Below are positions 52,772 through 63,212 of a DNA stretch of 64,000 nt, in pieces. The position numbers and the translations under genes are program-made. The notes under the pieces were generated by a model. The model saw only the letters and a list, made by a program, of their open reading frames with translations. It did no database searches and was not told the DNA's origin. Position 1 is the first letter of the stretch, and the number at the start of each line of letters is the position of its first letter. The DNA comes from Amycolatopsis thermophila (GTDB taxonomy: Bacteria; Actinomycetota; Actinomycetes; Mycobacteriales; Pseudonocardiaceae), in NCBI RefSeq assembly GCF_030814215.1, contig NZ_JAUSUT010000001.1, positions 6,324,001 through 6,388,000 on the forward strand, read 5' to 3'.

Positions 52772-53176
52772 TCACACTCGTTCGGCTTTCCTCGTCCGGG
52801 CGGGGATCAGGAAGATCACCAGCCCGAGCACGGCGACGACGGCGTGCAGGGCGTTGTCCGCCCAGCTCGGGTCGAAGATGCGCCGCACGTCCGCCGGATC
52901 GCCGGTGCCCGCCGACAGCAGGCCCCACACCGTGACGCCCAGCAGTCCGAAGAAGACCACCAGCCCGATGATCCGGGCGGACGGACCCCTGCGCGCCGCG
53001 CTCAGCGCGAGCACCCCGACAGCGGTGCGCACCACGTCGAGCAGTGTCCCGGTGTGGAATCCGAGCAGCTCCCCGGACGTGGCGAACCCCGCGATCCCCA
53101 GCACCAGGAACACCACGCCCACCAGCAGCGCGAAACCCTGGGCCAGCGGCGCCCGCCCCGTCGTGTGCTCAGCCAT
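52772..53176 (-). CDS. DUF4383 family membrane protein
   Basis: 134 aa from ATG 53176 with GGAGGTCC upstream. Four membrane helices with 'AQGFALLVGVVFLVLGIAGF', 'NALHAVVAVLGLVIFLIP' match DUF4383, a small actinobacterial membrane family of unknown function often found in stress-responsive loci. It is divergent from the SigF/SigB-like sigma gene. GTTG-N15-GGGAAC upstream is a partial stress-promoter match. Confidence 0.8.
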   Translation of the reverse strand: MAEHTTGRAPLAQGFALLVGVVFLVLGIAGFATSGELLGFHTGTLLDVVRTAVGVLALSAARRGPSARIIGLVVFFGLLGVTVWGLLSAGTGDPADVRRIFDPSWADNALHAVVAVLGLVIFLIPARTRKAERV

Positions 53177-53306
53177 GTTGCGGACCTCCTTGATCGGACT
53201 CGTGGTCACCGGTGTTCCCCGGCGGCGCGGGAGGCAACCAGGTGTGGCGAACGGCGCGACGGGGTAGTCCGGGCCATGACCAGGTCGGCACGAGGCAGCG
53301 GGGGGT

Positions 53307-54110
53307 ATGGGGACGTTGACTGAGACGCGCCTCGCGGGCACCGTCGAGGACAACGAATCCTCAGGTGACGACACGCCCACCTTCGCCGACCTGGCTGCCG
53401 CCGCGCCGGACGACCCGCGCCGGGAACGGCTCCGCACCGCCCTGGTCACCCAGTACCTGTCGGTGGCCGAGCACATCGCGCGCCGGTTCAGCGGGCGCGG
53501 CGAGGCCTACGAGGACCTGCTGCAGGTCGCGCGCGTCGGCCTGATCAACGCCGTCGACCGGTTCGAACCCGACCGGGGCACCGACTTCCTGTCCTTCGCC
53601 GTGCCGACGATCATGGGTGAGGTACGCCGCCACTTCCGGGACGCGAGCTGGTCGGTGCGGGTTCCCCGGCGGCTCAAGGAACTGCACCTGCAGATCGGGC
53701 AGGCCAGCAACGAGCTCGGCCAGCGCCTGGGCCGCGCGCCCACGCCCACCGAGATCGCGCGCGAGCTGGACCTGACTCCCGACGAGGTCAGCGAGGGACT
53801 GCAGGCGGGCAACGCCTACTACGCCGTCTCCGTCGACAAACCCGCCGGTGAGGACGACGAGGCCGCCTCACTGGCCGACACCCTCGGCGAAGAGGACTAC
53901 GGCATCGAGACCGTGGAGAACCACGAGGCCCTGCAACCGCTGCTGCGCGAGCTGGCCCCGCGCGAGCGCACGATCCTCATGCTCCGGTTCTTCGGGAACA
54001 TGACGCAGACCCAGATCGCCAAGCGGGTGGGGATCTCCCAGATGCACGTGTCGCGCCTGCTCGCGCAAACCCTGCAGCAGCTGCGGGACAAGCTCACCGA
54101 AGAGCCCTGA
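53307..54110 (+). CDS. SigF/SigB-type (group 3) RNA polymerase sigma factor
   Basis: 267 aa. Region 2 'YEDLLQVARVGLINAVDRF' and 'FLSFAVPTIMGEVRRHFRD', region 3 'RAPTPTEIARELDLTPDEV' and region 4 'TQTQIAKRVGISQMHVSRLL' identify a SigB/SigF/SpoIIAC-class stress sigma factor. No anti-sigma gene is adjacent; the nearest HATPase and STAS proteins are 16 kb away. A weak GTGT-N16-GGGTAG (53242-53267) may be an autoregulated promoter. The next gene is preceded by an excellent promoter for such a sigma factor. Confidence 0.93.
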   Translation: MGTLTETRLAGTVEDNESSGDDTPTFADLAAAAPDDPRRERLRTALVTQYLSVAEHIARRFSGRGEAYEDLLQVARVGLINAVDRFEPDRGTDFLSFAVPTIMGEVRRHFRDASWSVRVPRRLKELHLQIGQASNELGQRLGRAPTPTEIARELDLTPDEVSEGLQAGNAYYAVSVDKPAGEDDEAASLADTLGEEDYGIETVENHEALQPLLRELAPRERTILMLRFFGNMTQTQIAKRVGISQMHVSRLLAQTLQQLRDKLTEEP

Positions 54111-54116
54111 CGCGTC

Positions 54117-54142
54117 GTTTCGCCCCGCCCGCACACGGGTAG
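54117..54142 (+). promoter_or_regulatory. SigB/SigF-type promoter upstream of the Clp gene
   Basis: GTTT (54117-54120), 16-bp spacer, GGGTAG (54137-54142), starting 7 bp after the sigma-gene stop and about 105 bp before the Clp start. Same class as the two promoters at 36.9 kb. Confidence 0.7.
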
Positions 54143-54247
54143 CCGAGCACGGTGCCCGGCCCCGGCGCGCGAACCGTCCGAAGTGGACGACCGAGCGCGC
54201 CCGGAGCCACACCTGACGCGATACCCGGCTTGAGGAGCGACCTGGAG

Positions 54248-56767
<2,520 letters not shown>

Positions 56768-56802
56768 GCCGGGCGCTTCCTGGCGTGCCGGCCGCGGCCG
56801 GC

Positions 56803-56820
56803 GGGTAGTCCTGACTACCC
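56803..56820. promoter_or_regulatory. GGGTAGTC inverted repeat before DUF6480 gene
   Basis: GGGTAGTC-CT-GACTACCC is a perfect 8-bp inverted repeat 26 bp before the small-protein start, 36 bp after the Clp stop. It could be an operator or contain a stress-type -10 (GGGTAG), but no GTTT lies at the right distance. Confidence 0.4.
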
Positions 56821-56845
56821 CGGCCCCAGTTGGAGGGTGAGTCCG

Positions 56846-57139
56846 ATGAGCAGTCCCGATCCCCGGTCCGACCGCACACCCGGAAGGGAGCGCGGTGGCG
56901 TCGTGCCGGGCGACACCCCGCCCGACCCGGACCCGGCCACCACGCCCGGACTGGAACCCGGCGGAGGCGTCGCACCCGGCGACACGCCGCCCGACTCGGG
57001 CCAGACGTCCGGCCTGTCGCACCACCAGCAGAAACCTCCGAAGGCGATGCCGGTGGTGACGATCGTGATCGCGGTGGTGCTCGCGGTGCTGATCGCCGCG
57101 CTGATCATCGCCTCCGCGGTGGGCTGGCTGCAGTTCTGA
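56846..57139 (+). CDS. DUF6480-like small membrane protein
   Basis: 97 aa from ATG 56846, with GGAGGG about 9 nt upstream. A Pro/Gly/Asp-rich disordered N-terminus carries a repeated motif: 'GGVVPGDTPPDPDPATTPGL' and 'GGGVAPGDTPPDSGQTSGL'. The C-terminus is one membrane helix ('VVTIVIAVVLAVLIAALII'). The repeat PGDTPPD matches short actinobacterial proteins listed as DUF6480. Function unknown. It lies downstream of the Clp gene, possibly in the same stress regulon. Confidence 0.75.
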   Translation: MSSPDPRSDRTPGRERGGVVPGDTPPDPDPATTPGLEPGGGVAPGDTPPDSGQTSGLSHHQQKPPKAMPVVTIVIAVVLAVLIAALIIASAVGWLQF

Positions 57140-57188
57140 CCCCACGGCGCGGCCCCGGGCCGCTACTGGTGCGAGCCCCTCGCGCCGG

Positions 57189-58022
57189 TCACGGCGTCGG
57201 CGCCCCCACGGGGTTGGGGTGCGGCACCGGCGCCGGGACGAGCCCGCGCGCCACGGGGCGGAGCAGGGCGTCGAGCGCGGCCAGTTCCTCCTCGCTCGCC
57301 GCCGCGTAGGGGGCGGCCGCCAGTTCGTCCGTGCGCTGCTCGATGTGGGTGCGCAGGTCGGCGCCCCGCGAGGTGAGGCCGTCCGGGCCGATGAGCCCCC
57401 TCGCCCTCAGCCGCTCCCGCGCCGCGGTCCATTCGGCGTCCGTCCAGCCGCGGTTCGGCGCCACGACGCTCCGGCTGCCGTCCGCCGCGTCGCGCAGGGC
57501 GTGCGCCTCCAGGCCGTCGATCCCCTCGGCCGCCAGCACCGCCACGTGCCCGTCCCCGCGGTGCTCCCGCAACGTCGTCGCCGCCTGCCACAGCGCGGCG
57601 AGCGGCTCGTCCGGCCAGGGCAGCGCGGCGTTCGCGGCGCCCAGCGGCCGGCCCGCCCAGTCCACCGCCTCCACCACCCGCCGCAGCACCGCGAGCGCCT
57701 CCGCGGGCACCTCCCCCACCTGCTCCCGCAACGCGGCGACCGCGCCGGCGCTGCGCGCCGCCAGCGCCTGTTCCGGCGGGACGGTCTCCCAGATCGCGGG
57801 CACCGAACGCGCCAGGAACGACGGCGCGAAGTTGTAGAACACCGCTGTGACCGCGCCCAGCCCCGCGGCCCCCAGCGGCGCCGCCCGCGTCCCGACGTAG
57901 CCGCGCCAGAACCCGCGCAGCCCGGCGGCCTCGTGCGCCGCCCGCGCCTGCGGCGCGAAGTACGTGACGTCGTGCAGCGTTTCCAGCACCACCCACAGCG
58001 CCCGCGCCCGTCCCGCTGTCAT
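57189..58022 (-). CDS. SCO6745-family (helix-rich) protein
   Basis: 277 aa from ATG 58022, overlapping the amidase stop. 'LHDVTYFAPQARAAHEAAGL' and 'FWRGYVGTRAAPLGA' at the start and 'GWTDAEWTAARERLRARGLI' with 'TSRGADLRTHIEQRTDELA' at the end resemble the SCO6745 family, an actinobacterial group with a winged-helix-like C-terminal part and no established role. It is cotranscribed with the amidase. Confidence 0.72.
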   Translation of the reverse strand: MTAGRARALWVVLETLHDVTYFAPQARAAHEAAGLRGFWRGYVGTRAAPLGAAGLGAVTAVFYNFAPSFLARSVPAIWETVPPEQALAARSAGAVAALREQVGEVPAEALAVLRRVVEAVDWAGRPLGAANAALPWPDEPLAALWQAATTLREHRGDGHVAVLAAEGIDGLEAHALRDAADGSRSVVAPNRGWTDAEWTAARERLRARGLIGPDGLTSRGADLRTHIEQRTDELAAAPYAAASEEELAALDALLRPVARGLVPAPVPHPNPVGAPTP

Positions 58023-59431
58023 ACCGCCACCTCCGGATGCTTCTGCGCCACCTGCGTGGCCTGCTCGAACGCGTGCCCCAGCTGTAGCACGGCGAAATCC
58101 GCCCGGTGCGGCCCGACGATCTGCAGCCCCACCGGCAGCCCGCCCGGCGTGAACCCGGCGGGCACCGACAGCGCGGGCGAACCGGTGACCGTGACGTAGT
58201 AGGCCGAGCGCATCCAGTCCAGGTAGGTCTCCATCTCCACCCCGGCGACCCGCGACGGGTACTCCAGCGCCGCGTCGAACGGCGGCACCTGGCTGACCGG
58301 CAGCAGCAGGAAGTCGTAGCGCCCGAAGAACTCCCGCACGCGGTGGAACAGCTCCGTGCGCAGCACTTCGGCGCGCCCGACATCGGTACCGGACAGCCGC
58401 AGCCCCTCCTCGGTGTTCCACACGATGCTCTCCTTGAGCCGGTCCCGCGAGGTCTCCAGCAGCGGCCCGAACGTCACCGCGAACTGCCACGCCCGCAGGA
58501 TCCGGAACGCCTCGTCGGCCCCGCTGAAGTCCGGGCAAGCGCGCTCCACCGCACAGCCCAGGTCCGCCAGCACCCGCGCCGACGCCTCGACCACCTGCGC
58601 CACTTCGGGCTCCACCGGCAGGCCACCCAGATCCGGTGACCACGCCACCCGCAGCCCGCGCACGTCCCGGTCGAGCGGCCGCGCGAACACCTCCCCCGGC
58701 TCGTCCAGGGCGATCGGCGAGCGCGGATCCGGGCCGGCGAGCACCGACAGCAGCAGCGCGGCGTCGGCGACCGTGCGGGCCATCGGGCCCGCGGTGCCCA
58801 GACCGGTCCACCCCAGCGGCGCCGGCCACGACGGCACGCGCCCGGTGGACGGCCGGAAGCCGACGACGTTGCAGAACGACGCCGGGTTGCGCAGCGAACC
58901 ACCGAGGTCGCTGCCGTCGGCCAGCGGGTGCATGCCGCAGGCGAGAGCGGCCGCCGCGCCTCCGCTGCTCCCACCCGCCGACCGGGCCGGGTCGTAGGGG
59001 TTGCGCGTGGCGCCGAAGACCGGGTTGAAGGTGTGCGAACCGGCGGCGAATTCCGGCACGTTCGTCTTGCCGAGCGTGATCACCCCGGCGGCCCGCATCC
59101 GCTCGATCACCAGCTCGTCGCGCCGGGGCACGTAGTCGGCGTGCAGGGGCGAGCCGAAGGTCGTGCGGATGCCGGCTGTCTCGTGCGTGTCCTTGTGCGC
59201 GACCGGGATCCCGTGCAGCGGCGGCAGTTCCGCACCCCGCGCGGCGCGCTCGTCGGCCGCGGCTGCGTCGGCGAGGGCCTGCTCGGCCACCAGCGTGACG
59301 ACCGCGTTCACCTCCGGGTTGACGCGTTCGATCCGCCGCAGGTGCGCCTCGACGACCTCGCGGGCGGACACGTCGCGGGCACCCAGCGCGGCACGCAGCT
59401 CGCGGGCGGACAGGAAGCAGATGTCGGTCAC
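58019..59431 (-). CDS. Amidase-signature family amidase
   Basis: 470 aa from GTG 59431. Ser-cisSer-Lys triad: Lys in 'GIPVAHKDTHETAG', the Ser-rich loop 'DPARSAGGSSGGAAAALACG' and 'SDLGGSLRNPASFCNVVGF'. It hydrolyses an amide bond; length and motifs fit general amidases or 6-aminohexanoate-type enzymes rather than GatA (no gatB/C nearby). It is divergent from an ArsR-family regulator and overlaps the SCO6745-family gene. Confidence 0.92.
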   Translation of the reverse strand: MTDICFLSARELRAALGARDVSAREVVEAHLRRIERVNPEVNAVVTLVAEQALADAAAADERAARGAELPPLHGIPVAHKDTHETAGIRTTFGSPLHADYVPRRDELVIERMRAAGVITLGKTNVPEFAAGSHTFNPVFGATRNPYDPARSAGGSSGGAAAALACGMHPLADGSDLGGSLRNPASFCNVVGFRPSTGRVPSWPAPLGWTGLGTAGPMARTVADAALLLSVLAGPDPRSPIALDEPGEVFARPLDRDVRGLRVAWSPDLGGLPVEPEVAQVVEASARVLADLGCAVERACPDFSGADEAFRILRAWQFAVTFGPLLETSRDRLKESIVWNTEEGLRLSGTDVGRAEVLRTELFHRVREFFGRYDFLLLPVSQVPPFDAALEYPSRVAGVEMETYLDWMRSAYYVTVTGSPALSVPAGFTPGGLPVGLQIVGPHRADFAVLQLGHAFEQATQVAQKHPEVAV

Positions 59432-59482
59432 GAGGATGATCCTGCCAGCTCCCCCCGCCAGGTTCGGTGAGACGATGCCGGA

Positions 59483-59842
59483 GTGGCGGGTGCGGCGGAG
59501 CGACGGGCGATCGACGGCCCGGCCGTCGAGGCGGCGGCGAGCGGTCTCGGCGACCCCGGCGTGGTGCGCGAGTGGGCCGGGCGGTTCTCGCTCCTGGCCG
59601 ACCCGTCGCGGCTGACGCTGCTGGTGTGCATCCACTACGCGCGCGAGATCTGCGTGTCGGACCTGGCGATGGTGGCGGGCATGACCGACACCGCGGTGTC
59701 GCAGGCGTTGCGGCTGCTGCGGGCCCACGGTCTGGTCACCGCGCACCGCACCGGGCGGATCGTGCGGTACCGGCTGGCGGACGCGACCGTCCACGACCTG
59801 ATCCACCACGTCCGCCCGCACCCCGGCGCCGCGCCCCACTGA
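59483..59842 (+). CDS. ArsR/SmtB-family regulator
   Basis: 119 aa. Winged HTH 'VSDLAMVAGMTDTAVSQALR' with 'LLRAHGLVTAHRTGRIVRYR'. A single Cys sits in 'EICVSDL' where metal-sensing members often have Cys pairs. A His-rich C-terminus 'DLIHHVRPHPGAAPH' could form an alpha-5-type metal site as in Ni/Co sensors such as NmtR. The start is GTG 59483. The divergent amidase is one possible target; the AT-rich palindrome 4 bp downstream of its stop is a possible site as well. Confidence 0.87.
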   Translation: MAGAAERRAIDGPAVEAAASGLGDPGVVREWAGRFSLLADPSRLTLLVCIHYAREICVSDLAMVAGMTDTAVSQALRLLRAHGLVTAHRTGRIVRYRLADATVHDLIHHVRPHPGAAPH

Positions 59843-59846
59843 CGCG

Positions 59847-59866
59847 CCGTATAGGTCGTTATACGG
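59847..59866. promoter_or_regulatory. AT-rich inverted repeat upstream of beta-PGM/GH65 operon
   Basis: CCGTATA-GGTCGT-TATACGG, a perfect 7-bp inverted repeat standing out from the GC-rich context, 46 bp before the beta-phosphoglucomutase start. It could be an operator or part of a promoter (TATACG as a -10). The ligand is unknown; the ArsR protein encoded immediately upstream is one candidate. Confidence 0.5.
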
Positions 59867-59911
59867 TCCGGGTGGACGGCACGCCCCGCCGTTGGCGGGT
59901 ACGGTGCAGAC

Positions 59912-60646
59912 ATGATCGGGTTGCCCGACGGCATCACCGCGTGCTTGTTCGATCTGGACGGTGTCCTCACCGGCACCGCCGCGCTGCACCGGGAAGCCTG
60001 GAAGAAGACGTTCGACGAGTTCCTGCGTGAACGGGACGGGGACGGCTTCAGCCCGTTCACCGACGCCGACTACGCCAACTACGTGGACGGGCGGCCACGG
60101 CTGGACGGGGTCCGCACGTTCCTGTCCGCGCGCGGCATCAGCCTGCCCGAGGGCGAGCCGGACGACGCGGTGACCGAGCACACGGTCAACGGGCTCGGCA
60201 ACCGCAAGAACCACCTCGTGCTGCGGATCATCGACGAGCGCGGCCCCAACCCCTACGACGGCTCGCGGCGCTACCTGGAGGCCGCGCGCGACGCCGGGCT
60301 GGCGATCGCGGTGGTCACCTCGTCGGCGAACGCGCAGGCCGTGCTGGACGCCGCCGGGTTCACCCCGTTCGTGCAGGCCCGCATCGACGGGCTGGTCATC
60401 ACCGGGCGGGGCCTGCGCGGCAAACCGGCCCCCGACTCGTTCCTGGCCGGGGCGCAGGCGCTGGGCGTGGCACCGGCGCGGGCGGCGGTGTTCGAGGACG
60501 CGCTGGCCGGGGTCGAGGCCGGGCGGGCCGGGAAGTTCGGGTTCGTGGTCGGCGTGAACCGGGCGAACCAGGCCGAGGCGCTGCGCGAGCACGGCGCCGA
60601 CGTGGTGGTGGACGATCTCGCGGAACTGCTGGGGGACAACGGATGA
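59912..60646 (+). CDS. Beta-phosphoglucomutase-like HAD hydrolase
   Basis: 244 aa. Nucleophile/acid motif 'FDLDGVLTGTAALHREAWK' (DxD), 'YVDGRPRLDGVRTFLSARG' cap segment, motif II 'VVTSSANAQ', Lys in 'RGKPAPDSF' and 'FEDALAGVEAG'. The DxDGV(L)T...HxxAW pattern and cap helix fit beta-PGM. It would isomerise beta-glucose-1-P, released by the GH65 phosphorylase encoded next, to glucose-6-P. ATGA overlap with that gene. Confidence 0.92.
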   Translation: MIGLPDGITACLFDLDGVLTGTAALHREAWKKTFDEFLRERDGDGFSPFTDADYANYVDGRPRLDGVRTFLSARGISLPEGEPDDAVTEHTVNGLGNRKNHLVLRIIDERGPNPYDGSRRYLEAARDAGLAIAVVTSSANAQAVLDAAGFTPFVQARIDGLVITGRGLRGKPAPDSFLAGAQALGVAPARAAVFEDALAGVEAGRAGKFGFVVGVNRANQAEALREHGADVVVDDLAELLGDNG

Positions 60647-63021
60647 ACCCGATCACGCGCGGCTACGAGTGCGCGCCGTGGGAGCTGCGGTGGCGCGGTC
60701 TCGCGGTCGACCAGCTGCAGCGCACCGAGTCGACCTTCGCCCTGTCCAACGGGCACATCGGCCTGCGCGGCACCCTCGAGGAAGGTGAGCCGCGCGGCCT
60801 GCCCGGCACCTACCTCAACGGCTTCTACGAGGAGCACGAGCTGCCCTACGCCGAGGCCGGGTACGGCTACCCGGAGGCCGGGCAGACGATCGTCAACGTC
60901 ACCGACGGCAAGATCATCCGCCTGCTGGTGGAGGACGAGCCGTTCGACATGCGCTACGGCACCGCGACCTCGCACGAGCGGGTGCTGGACTTCCGTTCGG
61001 GCACCCTGAGCCGGGAGACCGAGTGGTCGTCGCCGACGGGCCGTCACGTGCGGGTGCGCACGCAGCGGCTGGTGTCGTTCACACAGCGCGCGGTCGTGGC
61101 GATCCGGTACGAGGTCCAGCCGCTGGACGGGAAGATGCAGCTGGTGCTGCAGTCCGACCTGCTGGCCAACGAGCCGATCGAGTTCGACAGCAAGGACCCG
61201 CGGGTGGCGGCGGCGCTGCAGTCGCCGCTGGAGTCGGAGTTCTTCATGGCCGACGACTACCGCGCGGTCCTGGTGCACCAGACGAGGCGGTCCGGGCTGC
61301 GGCTGGCCGCGGCGATGGACCACCAGATCGAATCCCCGGACGGGCTGCGCACCGACATGATCGTCGAGGAGGACCTCGCCCGGCTGACCGTCGCCGTGGA
61401 CGTGCCGCAGGGCGGCGTGCTGCGGCTGACGAAGTACGTCGGGTACGGGTGGTCCGCGCAGCGGTCGGTGCCGGCCCTGCGCGCCCAGGTCCACGCCGCG
61501 CTGGCCGGGGCGTTGCAGACCGGGTGGGACGGGCTGCTGGCCGAGCAGCGCGCGTTCCTGGACGACTTCTGGGAGACCGCCGACGTCGAGATCGACGGCG
61601 ATCCGGAACTGCAGCAGGCGACCCGGTTCGCGCTGTTCCACATCCTGCAGGCCGGGGCGCGGGGTGAAAGCCGCGCGATTCCCGGCAAGGGCCTGACCGG
61701 GCCGGGTTACGACGGCCACGCGTTCTGGGACACCGAGTCGTTCGTGCTGCCGGTGCTGACCTACAGCGTGCCGGAAGCGGCCCGGGACGCGTTGCGGTGG
61801 CGGCATTCCACCTTGCCGAAGGCGCGCGAACGGGCGCGAACGCTCGGGTTGCGCGGGGCGGCCTTCCCGTGGCGGTCGATCAACGGCGCGGAGTGTTCGG
61901 CGTACTGGCCGGCGGGGACGGCGGCGTTCCACGTCAGCGCCGACATCGCCGACGCCGTGGCCCGCTACTACTGGGCCACGAACGACGCGGAGTTCGAGCG
62001 CCAGTGCGGCACCGAGCTGCTGCTGGAGACCGCCCGCCTGTGGATGTCGCTGGGGCACTTCGACCGGCACGGGCGGTTCCGCATCGACGGCGTGACCGGG
62101 CCGGACGAGTACTCGGCGGTCGCGGACAACAACGTGTACACGAACCTGATGGCGCAGCGGAACCTCCGCGAGGCGGCGGCGGCGTGCGAGCGCGTGCCGG
62201 ATGTCGCGTCACTGTTCGGTGTGGACGAATCCGAGCTCGGGACCTGGCGCCAGGCCGCGGAATCGATGTACGTGCCCTACAACGAGGAGCTCGGGGTGCA
62301 CCCGCAGTCGGAGGGCTTCACCGAGCACGTCGACTGGGACTTCGCCGGGACCCCGCGGGAGAACTACCCCCTGCTGCTGCACTACCCGTACTTCGACCTG
62401 TACCGCAAGCAGGTGGTCAAGCAGGCGGACCTGGTCCTGGCGCTGCACCTGCGCGGGGACGCGTTCACACTCCAGGAGAAGCAGCGCAACTTCGCCTACT
62501 ACGAGGCGCGGACGGTGCGCGACTCGTCGTTGTCGGCGGGCACGCAGTCGGTGATCGCGGCCGAGGTGGGGCACCTCGACCTGGCCTACGACTACCTGGG
62601 CGAGGCGGCGCTGACCGATCTGCACGACGTGCACAACAACGTCCGCAACGGACTGCACATGGCCTCGCTGGCCGGGGCGTGGATGAGCGTGGTGGCGGGT
62701 TTCGGCGGGATGCGCGACCACGACGGCAAGCTCACCTTCGCGCCGCGGCTGCCGTCCGCGTTGGACCGCATCCAGTTCCGGATGTGCTTCCGGGAGAGCC
62801 GGTTCGCGGTGGAGATCCACCGCGAGTCGGCGACCTACCGGCTGCTGGCGGGCAAGCCGGTGGAGATCAGGCACCACGGCGAGCCGCTGTCGGTCCGCGA
62901 GCGCCCCGTGACGCTGCCCATCCCCGCGATCGACCCCGGGCCGGTGCCCCGCCAGCCGAGCGGCCGCGCGCCGGCCCACCGGGACCCGGAGCGCGTGCGG
63001 CGCAACCTCGCCCCGAGGTGA
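60643..63021 (+). CDS. GH65 glycoside phosphorylase (trehalose/maltose/kojibiose type)
   Basis: 792 aa. N-terminal beta-sandwich ('ESTFALSNGHIGLRGTLEEG', 'YLNGFYEEHELPYAEAGYG'), the (alpha/alpha)6 barrel with 'GHAFWDTESFVLPVLTY' and general acid Glu in 'GVTGPDEYSAVADNNVYTN' (about 488), and the 'VIAAEVGHLDLAYDY...' region. It splits an alpha-glucosyl disaccharide with phosphate to beta-glucose-1-P and glucose, matching the adjacent beta-phosphoglucomutase. Trehalose is the commonest substrate of actinobacterial members, but the exact disaccharide cannot be read from motifs. A C-terminal Arg/Pro tail is probably disordered. Confidence 0.94.
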   Translation: MNPITRGYECAPWELRWRGLAVDQLQRTESTFALSNGHIGLRGTLEEGEPRGLPGTYLNGFYEEHELPYAEAGYGYPEAGQTIVNVTDGKIIRLLVEDEPFDMRYGTATSHERVLDFRSGTLSRETEWSSPTGRHVRVRTQRLVSFTQRAVVAIRYEVQPLDGKMQLVLQSDLLANEPIEFDSKDPRVAAALQSPLESEFFMADDYRAVLVHQTRRSGLRLAAAMDHQIESPDGLRTDMIVEEDLARLTVAVDVPQGGVLRLTKYVGYGWSAQRSVPALRAQVHAALAGALQTGWDGLLAEQRAFLDDFWETADVEIDGDPELQQATRFALFHILQAGARGESRAIPGKGLTGPGYDGHAFWDTESFVLPVLTYSVPEAARDALRWRHSTLPKARERARTLGLRGAAFPWRSINGAECSAYWPAGTAAFHVSADIADAVARYYWATNDAEFERQCGTELLLETARLWMSLGHFDRHGRFRIDGVTGPDEYSAVADNNVYTNLMAQRNLREAAAACERVPDVASLFGVDESELGTWRQAAESMYVPYNEELGVHPQSEGFTEHVDWDFAGTPRENYPLLLHYPYFDLYRKQVVKQADLVLALHLRGDAFTLQEKQRNFAYYEARTVRDSSLSAGTQSVIAAEVGHLDLAYDYLGEAALTDLHDVHNNVRNGLHMASLAGAWMSVVAGFGGMRDHDGKLTFAPRLPSALDRIQFRMCFRESRFAVEIHRESATYRLLAGKPVEIRHHGEPLSVRERPVTLPIPAIDPGPVPRQPSGRAPAHRDPERVRRNLAPR

Positions 63022-63094
63022 GGCGGGGCCGGCCGCCCCGCCGGTCCGGGCTGACCCCGCGACCGGTCCCGGTCCGGCCTCCCGGGCCGGCGGC

Positions 63095-63193
63095 TGTGGA
63101 ATCCCACAACGGCACGCGTGGCCGGATCTGGCCCGCGCCGGCCGCCGGTTCCTAGCGTTGGTGTCGCGTCCGCACGGACCCTCGGACGCGACA
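63095..63193 (+). promoter_or_regulatory. Promoter region with two palindromes upstream of acyl-CoA dehydrogenase
   Basis: TGTGG-AATC-CCACA (63095-63108) and an 11-bp inverted repeat TGTCGCGTCCG / CGGACGCGACA (63162-63172 and 63183-63193) with a 10-nt spacer. A TAGCGT -10-like box at 63153-63158 lies between them. The second repeat sits about 20 bp before the start codon, so it would be in the 5' leader and could act as an operator or an mRNA hairpin. The rest of 63022-63212 shows nothing else. Confidence 0.5.
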
Positions 63194-63212
63194 TCAGCCG
63201 AAGAGGACTGAG

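Noticed and set aside
53303..53308. GGGTAT as the -10 of an autoregulated sigma promoter
   Set aside because: It overlaps the sigma start codon and has no GTTT at 14-16 bp upstream. The GGGTAG at 53262 is a better but still weak candidate.
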